A stretch of DNA of 64,000 bases from Campanula takesimana (Eukaryota > Streptophyta > Magnoliopsida > Asterales > Campanulaceae), in the NCBI GenBank assembly GCA_026119855.1, contig JAOWBW010000027.1, positions 2,706,623 through 2,770,622 on the forward strand, given 5' to 3'. Made by a program: the position numbers and the translations under genes. Shown piece by piece: positions 24,114 through 34,340 of the stretch (positions within the stretch are counted from its first letter, which is position 1; each line of letters opens with the position of its first letter). A model generated the notes under the pieces. That model was not told the DNA's origin and did no database searches. It was given only the letters and a program-made list of their open reading frames with translations.

Positions 24114-27100
24114 TTACATGAAGTATGCTTTAAGATGGATAGCATTCCACGATCTAGGGATCCTTACGCCTTCTAAGGTCGATAACCAATATGCCCCCTT
24201 TCCTGCGTCTGCATCTATTAAGTAAGGTCCTTCCCAATTTGGTGCCAACTTGCCAGCATTGAGCTCTCTTGTGTTCTGATGGACCTTTCTCAGCACCAAG
24301 TCACCAACCTGGAACTTTCTTAATCTGACATTCTTGTTGTAAGATCGTGCAATCCTTTGCTGGTATGCTGCCATCCTAACTTTTTTCATATCTCTCAACT
24401 CATCAATGGTATCAAGATCTTGTGATAAGATGATGTTATTTTGCTTTGGAGTTAGCAACTTCAGCAGGAATGACCACTTCTGATCCAAAAACTAGAGAGT
24501 AGGGAGTCTGGCATGTTGCATTCTTGGGCGTTGTTCTCTCAGCCCATAAAACGAAAGGAAATTCTTCGGCCCATCTTTCCTTCTTCTAATCTAATCTTTT
24601 TTCAAGTTGGAAATAATGATCTTGTTGCTAGATTCAGCCTGTCCATTCACTTGGGGGTGCACTGGTGAAGATGTTAGCATCTTAACTCCCCATCTTGTGA
24701 GAAAATCTTGAGTCTTCTTGCTAATAAACTGGGAACCATTGTCACATATTATCTCTGAAGGGATACCGAACCTGCTGAAGATGTTCTTTTTAATAAAAGA
24801 TATAACCTCCTTATCACGAACTTGAACATAGGCCTCGGCTTCGATCCACTTGGAGAAGTAATCTGTCATTGCCAGTAAGAACACATTTCCTCCAGGAGCT
24901 TTAGGTAATTTCCCAACAATGTCCATTCCTCAAGTCATAAAGGGCCAAGGGGATAGAATAGGATGCATCATTTCTGCCGGATGGTGCAAGATGTCATCAT
25001 GTCTCTGGCAAGAATCACACGTCTTGGAGTATTCTGCTGCATCTTGACGCATAGCAGGCCAAAAGTATCCCATCCTAAAGGCTTTTGTGTATAAACTCCT
25101 GCCCCCAGAATGATTTCCACACAAGCCTTCTGTAGACACCCCGCATTGGACCTCTCACCCCGATTGCATACATAGTGTTTTTATTTAACTTGTTTTTGTT
25201 AATTTTTGTTACTTCGGTTAAGTTCTTAATTGATTCCGTTAGTTTTGGACTAAACTGCATAACAGAGTTAACTTTAGAGTCATTTCTGTCATTCTGTCTT
25301 TTCCACCCGCGGGCGCCTCCGGCACTGCTTGTGGGCTGCGCGCGCGTCTCGCCCCTAAAGCCGGACTCGCGCGCCTCCCGTTATGGCAGTAACGGATTGC
25401 ACCTTATTTCCCTCCCTTTTTTTTTTATTTACAACATCTCTTCTTTATTTCAAAATCTCCTTCTTGATGACAAACATTAAAACCTTTTTATTTGTAACCT
25501 CTCAATCCCACATTTCTAGCCTTCTCTTAAAAAATAAACATTTTCTTTTATTTATAATTTTATTTATCTTATTTTTGATTGGTCAATTCCATTTCACATG
25601 GATTGATCATCTTTTCCCTCCAACCTTTCCCTCCTATTTTCACCTATAAAAATCCCTCATTTCTACCTTAGAAAAGGACCGGACTTCAACTTTCTCTACA
25701 CTTTTACTATACACAAATTCTCCCAACAAGAGTTTTAGCAACAAAACTCTACACAAATTTTTTACACAACAATTTTTCTACAACAACTCCATCTTCAAGT
25801 TAAAGTTTGAAGTTCTTCTTTTTCTTAAGGTACTTTATTCTTTCTTTTTCTATTTTACATGTCTTTTTTATGTATGCAATCCCAATCAATGGGACATGAC
25901 TAAATGACCACTTTACTACATTAAAGTTGGTTAAGGTTATCTCCTTACATTTCAATCTCTAGTTTAATTTACCATTCTTCTCTTAATGTAATCTTTAGCA
26001 TAAATTTATATATAAAATAATTCTCTTTTATTTCCCTTTTCAATTTCCCTTTTCTTTAAATTGTAATTGTTAGCACTTTTATATTAATACAAGAAGGACT
26101 TCTTTAGCATTAGAACACCAATAGTAGCAAGACCCGCGTAAGCGGGGCGGAGTGGGTGTTTAAGTACTTCCCACTCCGTCACCTAACCCCCAAACCCTTC
26201 TCTTCCCGAATCTCTGGTTTTGTACATAAATTAGGCTATTCTTAGGTTTTTCTTATGTTCCTTTAAAAACATAGGTGGCGACTCTAACAAATAAAATCAA
26301 ATAGACATCCTAGGATAATTCACCGCTCTAGCCAAGTAGTGGGCTCTCCCGGGGTATCTACACCTTCATGAAGTTCTTTTAATATTGATGCCGCTTGATC
26401 AGGTTCGAGACATCTTAAGTATGGTCCTGCAAAAGATTTTCTGAACAAAACATTATCTATTAACAAATATCTTGCATTTTTTACCCTAAATGCCTTTGAA
26501 TTCTTTTCCTGTGGTGGGATGGTGCCCTCTTGAAGATATTTGACTATTGGCGTAATCCAAGATGGTACAGTCTGTGCTTCTTGGATGTCATCATCTACAC
26601 AGAATAATTCTAATCTTTCTATGGCTGGAATGTTGACATGAATAATGGGTATGTTGGTCTGAGTCAAACTTTTGAAGGCGGATCCAAGGTTGGCTAGAGT
26701 ATCTGCTTGAGAGTTTTCTTCCCGGGGAATCTGTTCAATCTTTGAAAACTTGAAATTTGTTGGCTAAGATCTTCACAACTCCCAAGTATGACGTCATCTT
26801 TGCATTCTTAGCTGCATAAGATCCATTAAAATGATTGACTAATAATAAAGAATCACAATATACCTGGATGACTTTGATGTTAAGATCTAGTGCCACATTT
26901 AATCCCACGATGAGAGCTTCATATTCTGCCTCATTATTGGTAGCTTTGAAATCACAACTAATAGCCTGTAGTATAATGTCCCCTTGTGGCGATTTCAGTA
27001 CAATTCCAAGACCTGTTCCTCTCATGTTTGATGCCCCATCAGTGTAGAGAGTCCATTCTGCCAAGGTGTCACCATCTTGAAGCTGTTAGACTTCTACTTC

Positions 27101-27377
27101 CACTTCTGGTTGCATGTTTGGACTGAAGTCTGCCACAAAATCTGCTAAGGCTTGTGATTTTACTGCCGTCCTTGGTTCGTACTTGATATCATAAGTGCTG
27201 AGTTGGACTGACCACTTTGCCATCCTACCTGACATCTCTGGTTTTCTCATAACGTTCTTGATAGGATAGTTAGTACGAATATATATAACATGGGTTTCAA
27301 AATAATGTCTTAATTTGACTGAAGCAGTAATCAAAGCTAAAATTAACTTTTTAAGATGGGAGTACCTTGTTTCTGTA
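24114..27377 (-). pseudogene. Ty3/gypsy (Tat-type) pol remnant: RNase H, second RNase H, integrase
   Basis: Read on the minus strand. 27334-27086 is the end of RT/RNase H (SGRMAKWSVQLSTYDIKYEP). 27064-26735 is a second RNase H (WTLYTDGASN, ATNNEAEYEAL, CDSLLLVNH). 26667-26363 leads into the integrase zinc-binding region (LKELHEG). A solo LTR interrupts it at 25131-26362. The reading then resumes with LCGNHSGGRSLY and CDSCQRH. 24926-24591 is the integrase core, with the Asp, Asp, Glu triad still visible (MDIVG, CDNGSQF, NGQAESSNK). 24488-24114 is the C-terminal domain (VGDLVLR, WEGPYLI). It is broken by the solo LTR, a TGA replacing Trp just before the first catalytic Asp, and frameshifts. The dual RNase H indicates the Tat lineage. 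The 5' part runs into the assembly gap. Confidence 0.9.
25131..26362 (+). mobile_element. Solo LTR (1232 bp) inserted in the integrase, TSD CCTTC
   Basis: It starts TGTAGACACCCCGC and ends GGGGTATCTACA. The 5-bp direct repeat CCTTC lies at 25126-25130 and 26363-26367. Removing it rejoins the integrase zinc-binding region. A TATA-like CCTATAAAAA lies near 25644. The LTR at 33358-34340 has the same ends and the same sub-terminal GATAATTCACCGCTCTAGCC. No internal region is present, so it is a solo LTR made by LTR-LTR recombination. Confidence 0.95.
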
Positions 27378-27441
27378 TAAAAAGAGTTTTACTTACATAT
27401 AAATGGGATGTTGATTACCATCTTGCTCTCTAACCAAGACT

Positions 27442-27541
27442 NNNNNNNNNNNNNNNNNNNNNNNNNNNNNNNNNNNNNNNNNNNNNNNNNNNNNNNNNNN
27501 NNNNNNNNNNNNNNNNNNNNNNNNNNNNNNNNNNNNNNNNN
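27442..27541. other. Assembly gap (100 N)
   Basis: Exactly 100 N, a conventional placeholder for a gap of unknown size. It separates minus-strand pol on the left from plus-strand pol on the right. The 5' halves of two retrotransposons are probably missing or collapsed here. Confidence 0.98.
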
Positions 27542-29972
27542 ACACAAGATGAGGCTCAACCCTGCAAAGTGCACATTCGGGGTTATCCGAGGCCAAGTTC
27601 TTGGTTATATGGTCACTGAAAGGGGAATCGAAGTAGACCCCTCCAAAATCAAGGCAATCATTGACATGCCTCCTCCAAAGACGCAGAAAGATATAAAGGT
27701 TTCATGGGAAGACTACAATACATCACGTGGTTTGTGCACCAACTCACTTCCATGTGCGAGCCAATCTTCAAGCTACTCAAGAAGAATGTGGCTCTAGAAT
27801 GGACGCGACGCGTGCCAAGAAACCTTCGATCAAGTGAAGCATTACTTGACGTGCCTCCTGTTCTAGTTCCCGCCGCACAAGGAGAAACCTCTGTGCTTTA
27901 TCTCACTGTCAATGATGAAGCCCTAGGGGCTATGTTAGCACAAGAGCAACGAGAGTCCACAAAGGAGAACGCCATTTATTTTGTCAGTCGCCGATTCCAA
28001 TGGGGGCGAAAAGAACTACTCTGTCTTAGAGAAGTCATGTGCAGCATTGGTTTGGGTCACTCAAAAGCTCAAACACTATATGGAAGCTTTTCCGATCAAG
28101 CAGTAGCAAAGGTGGACCCGCTCCGCTACATCTTCGAGAAGCCTTTCATGTCAACAAGAATAGCCAAATGGTACTTCATGCTCGCCGGCTATGATATCAC
28201 TTACGTCACACTAAAATCCTTCAGGGGGAAAGTGTTCAGTGACCAGCTTGCCGAATTCCCGTGTGACGAAGTGAAGTGGGAAGATGTACAGTTCCCCGAC
28301 GAGCATTTAATTTGTACTGCAACCGAGGAAGACAAGTGGCAACTTTTTTTTCGATGGCGCCGCCAATAAACACGGGTTTTGGGTATAGGTATTGCTTGTC
28401 GATCCAAAAGACATCTACACTCCCATTGCCATACGCCTGGAATTCGAAGCTACCAACAACATTGCCGAGTACGAAGCATGCATAGCAGGGCTCGAAGCAG
28501 CTCTCGAAAGAAACGTCACGGAACTAGAAGTGTTTGGCGACTCTTTGCTCCTTATCAATCAGCAATCGGGTAAATGTCGAACCCAAGACCCGACTCTCCA
28601 ACAATATGGTCAGCACCTTGAAGAATTGGTTGAACAATTCCAAGAAATCACTTTCAACTACCTGCCAAGGGATAAGAATCGCGTCGCTGATGCACTGGCC
28701 ACTATAGCTTCATTAGTTGAAATGCCCAAAGGGAAAATGGTGAAGCTTTCAAAATTGCTCGAAGGAACAGTCCGGCATATTGCATGAGTATCGAGATCAA
28801 CGAGGTTCAAGCAAACTCTCCATGGTATTCGGATATCATGAACTTCCTCAAAGACGGCACTTATCCGAGAATATCAATAAGAAGTCTCAAGCAGCTCTGC
28901 AAAGGTTAGCCTCTCGGTACGTACTGATTGGGGACCGAGTCTATAAAAGGCACCACGACGGGATCATCTCTTATGCGCCAATGAGACCGAAGCTCAAGAG
29001 ATAATGTGTGAAGTGCACGAAGGAGAATGTGGACCCCACATGAATGGGTTTATGCTAGTCAAGAAGATACTTCGCATTGGTTACTATTGGAGCACTATGG
29101 AACGAGACTGTATCGAGAAAGTCAAAAGGTGTGCCAATGCCAATTCCACGCTAATCTGCAACATGATCCACCCTCACAACTTTACAACATGGTCACACCT
29201 TGGCCTTTCTCTTGTTGGGGGATAGACATCATCGGTAAAGTTCATCCTGCCGGAAGCAATGGGCAGTCATTCGTCCTAGTGGCAGTCGACTACTTCACAA
29301 AGTGGGTCGAAGCACAAGCCTATCGAACCCTCAACGCCAAGAAAGTGGCCGAATTTGTAAAGATCAATATCATGTGCCGATACGGCGTGCCTCATGAATC
29401 ATTTCCGACAACGGCTCTCACTTCGAGAAGGAAATGGATGCACTTTTGGTAGAATACAAGATCACCAGCACAAGTCATCTCCTTACCGGCCCCAAGCAAA
29501 TGGCGCAGTCGAAGCAGCAAATAAGACCATCGAGACCATCGTCAAGAAAATGGCCTCAACAGGAAGGGATTGGCCCGAGAAGCTACCATTAGCATTGTGG
29601 GGCTACCGCACATCAATACGATCCGCAACAGGAGAAACTCCTTATACATTGGTCTATGGTTCAGAAGCCGTACTCCCTATCGAACTTGAAGTCCCGTCTC
29701 TACGGGTCCTCCTCGAGAATCAAGTCAACGAGGTCGACTGGATGCAAAGTCGATATGAACAGCTAGCCTTACTCGACGAGAAAAGGTTAAGAGCACTCGA
29801 ACGCACGAGGGCATATCAGCAAAGGATGGCAAGAGCTTTCAACAAAAAAGTGAAGCCTCGAAACATCAATGTGGGAGATTTGGTCTTAAGACAACATCCT
29901 CCTAATGCCATGAATCCCCTGGGGAAATGGGGACCCCGATGGATCGGTCCGTACGTGGTCAAAAGATACTAA
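27542..29972 (+). pseudogene. Ty3/gypsy (Tat-type) pol remnant: RT, two RNase H, integrase
   Basis: Just after the gap is the end of the reverse transcriptase (LNPAKCTFGV, IEVDPSKIKAIIDMPPP). After a frameshift comes GRLQYITWFVHQLTSMCEP. 27800-28260 is the first RNase H. 28392-28787 is a second RNase H (EATNNIAEYEACIAGLEAAL, GDSLLLINQ, LPRDKNRVADAL). 28780-29220 is the integrase zinc-binding region. 29200-29452 is the catalytic core (WGIDIIGKV), frameshifted before the second Asp motif. 29470-29972 contains RPQANGAVEAANKTI and the C-terminal VGDLVLR region. At least five frameshifts separate the segments, so it is not functional. The dual RNase H assigns it to Tat. Its 3' part continues through an antisense ORF and a tandem array to the LTR at 33358. 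Confidence 0.9.
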
Positions 29973-30072
29973 GCGGTGGTGCAGTCCGGCTCGTGGATTT
30001 AGATGGTGACCAGCTGCCAAGGAGGTCAACCTCGACAAGCTCAAGAGGTTCTACGCTTAATAAACAAAGACC

Positions 30073-30079
<7 letters not shown>

Positions 30080-30104
<25 letters not shown>

Positions 30105-30230
30105 CGCTCGTTAGGTTGAAAACCCGCAAGGGCGGCCTAGGCAAAAATTAGAGCACGTGCAAAAAAGAAGCCCGCTAGATTGAAAACCCGAAAGGGCGGT
30201 CTAGGCAAAAAACAGGGTGCACAACAAAAA
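30080..30230 (+). repeat. A-run and duplicated 40-bp motif after Tat pol
   Basis: An A-run at about 30076-30103 is followed by two copies of a motif built on TTGAAAACCCGCAAGGGCGG and CCTAGGCAAAA, at about 30114 and 30177. It is non-coding sequence just 3' of the integrase. Confidence 0.75.
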
Positions 30231-30457
30231 ATAAAATAAAAAATGGTCTTTGTTTGTTTGAACTACGAAGACCTGAGCCTCCCAACTGGAGGAACGTAGG
30301 CAACCTTCGGGTGCGGTCTAAAACATATCAAAAATACCCAATTCACTTCAAATAACAAAATGCAATTTTTATTCATTCAATGAATTATTCGAACCATTAC
30401 AACGGATTTATTGAGCAACAAAAGACATCAAAATATTAAATCCTAAAACAAAGTGGT

Positions 30458-31880
30458 CTAATTGCAATCTCTTAGGGTACTAAGAAAAATCCAATTTCTC
30501 TTAGCTTTCAAAGGACCGCCCGATCTTCTCTCAATCCTTTTCTTCTTGGGTAACGAAGGAGCACTAATACGCACCGAAACTTTCTGTGTTGCAACACGTC
30601 TCCTAGCATAAAAGTCATCCAAAGGAGTACCGAAAGGGTCAGCGAGAATGTTACTCGAATCAGCAGCAGCCTCCCTATATCTCAAAGTGCTGCTAGGCTC
30701 AAAACCCTGTCCCAACAACTCGGCACGAAGCACATCAACCCAAGTGATGCCACGGTAAAGGGTGCCAAATAAATAGTCCAAGTAGCTCTCGGGAAGGAAG
30801 ACACTCCCCCGATGCAGAGGAGCGAAAGCCCAACGATTGCGGTCATCTCCCCAAGCCGACTGAAGCTCACTCGAGAAGCCAGGACCCATGTAAGCAACTG
30901 GACGAAGCATTCCATCCCTCGGAAAAGGAATTGTCTGTTGGCGACCGAACTGCCGCAGAACCCGCTCTGGCTGGTAAAATGAAGAATCTCTCAAACCGGG
31001 TACAACCACGTGCTGAAAACCAAGAGTCCATTCCACAAAAGGACGAAGACCCCAAGAAGGAGGACACCACTCAATATCGACGGTCACCCTAGAGGCAAAG
31101 AATTTCTTCCAATCATCTTCAGATAAATCCCGGATCAACAACTTCCTCCTATGAACAGCAAAAGGAGACAAATCACCATCCGGAGAATAAATTCTGAAGT
31201 ATTCTCGGAGCCATATGGTCAAGAGTAAAGGGCTTCCCCGACACATCTTGCCCGTCCTATGTAACTCATCAAGGCCGTGCAACGTCTCCCCTACAATAAG
31301 AGGGATTACACTAAATTGCTGCTCCTTAGCTTGCAAAATAATCTTAGCCAACTGCACGTCCGCAGTCCCGAAAGGTGTAACAAACAGTACTTCGCTGAAG
31401 AGACAAACGGCCATGGCATTTCTTTTGAAAGATTGAACCATCGGGTCCTCCGAGTGTAAACTGAAGAACATCGGCAATTCAGTTATGTCAATCACGGTAC
31501 ACATGCAACATCTTCCTCACGTCCTCAACGGGGAGATTCAGTAACCCAACCCAAGAGTCGATGGCACCACGGTGATATTTAGGGACGGCAATCCGACCGG
31601 CCAAATGCATGCCAAGGATGGCCCCGAAATCGTCAACAGTCGGCACCATTTCATTAGCTGAAAGGTTGAAGGTATGGCTGTCGCAATCCCAGAAAGCCGC
31701 GGCAGCTCTCAACAAATCCCAATCCGGCTTCAACGTCCGCAAGGTGAAAAGAATTCGGAACCCGAAATCTTTGATGAAGGCCTTCTTGGGATGGGTCTTG
31801 AAAGAATACACAAAAGTGACCAAGTCCTTTTCATACGCACTAACAACCTTGGCATCAAGGGCAAAAGAATTGGAAGCCAT
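30458..31880 (-). pseudogene. Antisense ORF of the plus-strand Tat element (DUF7745-like, frameshifted)
   Basis: Two overlapping minus-strand frames make one protein. The N-terminal part (31880-31500) begins MASNSFALDAKVV and includes AAAAFWDCDSHTFNLSANEM and VPTVDDFGAILGM. The C-terminal part (31504-30458, about 348 codons) contains LLLTIWLREYFRIYSP and ends with a basic stretch (KKKRIERR). A single frameshift near 31500 separates them. The pattern (DFGAILG, then an 'outer' domain with IWLREYF) resembles plant transposon-associated DUF7745/plant-mobile-domain proteins. It lies downstream of pol and antisense to it, as known for Tat elements. No enzymatic motif is visible. The family assignment is from memory and moderately sure. 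Confidence 0.65.
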
Positions 31881-32458
31881 GGAAAATGTTGATCACAAGC
31901 GAAGTTAAGCAATGATATGATGTTCAGAAATGGCAGAAAGGAGCTGTGAGAATCAAGTGGTCGAACAGAAGATGATATTATAGCTGTTGGGGCTCTTTTG
32001 GTCAGCAAATGTCAAGCCCGGAATTCCGCCTCCCAGACGCGCGCGCCACCCGCCAGCAGTCTGAAGTGTGCGCGCGTCCCAAGCCTACATAATAAGGCGT
32101 GCGCCTCCCAGGTCTAAATCGCTTCAAGAAAAGAGCCTTGTCAGAGATCTCCAGCCTAAATCAAGACACTGTCCCGATCCTCAGACACCCAGTTGGACAC
32201 ACCTTTTTCTGGTCCGCCCTTAAGGCATGTCAAAAATCGAAAGTAGGATAGAAACTCCCACTCAAAAGTAGGCTGTCCTCTTCAAAATTCCGAACTCCCT
32301 AAGTTCTGTCACGGGTGCCACACCCCCCTCAAGAGTCAGTCTCAGCATTTCATCCCCAGCAGGAACATCTTTCTGGTTGCGGTCAACTGTGCCCGTACCC
32401 CACAATTCAAAAAAGTCAAGTGTGACTCCAGATGGCACGAGACTTCAAAGCAATATTT
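31881..32458. other. 3' untranslated region of the Tat element, GC-rich part
   Basis: No gene was supported. GC-rich patches with GCGCGCG words lie at 32038-32110. This is non-coding sequence between the antisense ORF and the tandem array. Confidence 0.5.
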
Positions 32459-33145
32459 TATCAAACGGATTCACTAACGGATTCGTCAACAAGGGTTCAC
32501 CAACGGACTCATCCAAGGGATTCACTAACGGATTCATCAAACGGATTCACTTACGGATTCGTCAACAAGGGTTCACCAACGGACTCATCCAAGGGATTCA
32601 CTAACGGATTCATCAAACGGATTCACTAACGGATTCATCAACAAGGGTTCACCAACGGACTCATCCAAGGGATTCACTAACGGATTCATCAAACGGATTC
32701 ACTAACGGATTCGTCAACAAGGGTTCACCAACGGACTCATCCAAGGGATTCACTAACGGATTCATCAAACGGATTCACCAACGGATTTCATCAACAAGGG
32801 TTCACCAACGGACTCATCCAAGGGGTTCACTAACGGATTCATCAAACGGATTCACTAACGGATTCGTCAACAAGGGTTCACCAACGGACTCATCCAAGGG
32901 ATTCACTAACGGATTCATCAAACGGATTCACCAACGGATTTCGTCAACAAGGGTTCACCAACGGACTCATCCAAGGGGTTCACTAACGGATTCATCAAAC
33001 GGATTCACTAACGGATTCGTCAACAAGGGTTCACCAACGGACTCATCCAAGGGATTCACTAACGGATTCGTCAACAAGGGTTCACCAACGGACTCATCCA
33101 AGGGATTCACTAACGGATTCATCAAAAGGTTCACTAACGGCCTCA
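32459..33145. repeat. 76-bp tandem array built from a ~25-bp sub-unit (about 8.5 copies)
   Basis: The phrase CAACAAGGGTTCACCAACGG recurs at about 32488, 32563, 32639, 32715, 32792, 32868, 32945, 33021 and 33072. The spacing is 75-77 bp, with a last step of 51 bp. Each 76-bp unit consists of three variants of a roughly 25-bp word (GGATTCACTAACGGATTCAT and relatives). It lies in the 3' untranslated region of a Tat element, a region known to be prone to tandem-repeat formation. Confidence 0.95.
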
Positions 33146-33357
33146 TTCAAAACATTCAGCCGGCAGGTTCACCTAAAGGATCATGCCACCCCCCTCTATC
33201 AACAAAATCCGCTCACACAGGGAGCGCACCACTATCTCTCGCAATTTCAAATTCCTGCTTTCATCGAGTCTTTGCCTTTTCTTGGTGATGTCCTCGGCGG
33301 GTGTTTTAAACTTTCGTCGACGCGTTTTGCTTTGCAATCCACGTCGCCGAGGGACTC

Positions 33358-34340
33358 TGTAGACACCCCGCCTTGGACCGCTCACCCCGATTGCACATTT
33401 GATTTTGTGTTTCTCCCCATTTTAAGTGTTTCTCGTTAGTTTCTGTCACTTCCGTTAAGTTCCTGACTGACTTCGTTAAGTCCAGGGACTAAACTGAATG
33501 ACAGGGCTGACTTTCTAGTCCATTCTGTCAAAATTGCCTTCTCTGAGTCGCGCGCCTCCGACAGGAGGATCCAGGCGCGCGCGCCCCCCGCCCCCAAAGC
33601 AGGAAGCGCACGCCTCTGGGCGTCAGTTACAGATTTCTGGCCAGGATTCCCTCCCTTGCTCAATTTACAAGATTTTGCCCGGGAAGGATTTCTTGGTGAC
33701 TGAGTTTTGGCACCAAAAACACCCATCTTTCACCTATAAAAACCTCTCTTTACCTCCATTTTCAAGGATCGGAAAAATCATCGGAAAAGACCCGATCGAA
33801 AACTAGACAAAAAATCACTTTCTAAAGGTTCTCCAAGGATCTCATTAAGCAACATTTGAAGTTCTTCAAATTGTAGGTAAAAGTCCATCTTTTCCTTTCT
33901 TTTCTACTTCATCTCCTCTCTCTCTTTTTACTTTAATCAAATGTGCAATCACCCAAATTATTTTGGGACATGACTCTAATGATCACCTCATCTCATTGAG
34001 GTTGGTTAAGGAGTCATCTCCTACATTCCAAATCCTATTTTAAATCCCCCTTTTCATGACTTAAAGAAGAAGAAGAAGAACATTTTCATTCATGTAGATT
34101 TTCATCAATCTACATGACCAACTTTAGTTGGGCGAGATGGGTGTTTCGGTACTTCCCATCTCGTAATCTAACCCCCGAACCTCAAAACAAAGAATCTCTG
34201 TTTTCGTAATCAAACTTAGGCTACAATCAATAGGTTTTTCTTATGTTCCTCAAAACATAGGTGGCGACTCTAAAAACAAGTTAGACATCCTAGGATAATT
34301 CACCGCTCTAGCCAAGCCGTGGTCTCCCGGGGTATCTACA
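33358..34340 (+). mobile_element. 3' LTR (983 bp) of the plus-strand Tat element
   Basis: It starts TGTAGACACCCCGCC and ends GGGGTATCTACA, and is the same family as the solo LTR at 25131-26362. A TATA-like CTATAAAAA lies near 33735. Flanks GACTC and CATTC differ, as expected if the left flank is internal to the element (the bases before the LTR) and CATTC is one copy of the target duplication. The matching 5' LTR is not seen and may lie in the gap. Confidence 0.85.

Noticed and set aside
32377..32629. ORFs with repeated FTNGF-type peptides
   Set aside because: They are translations of the 76-bp tandem array in a retrotransposon 3' region.
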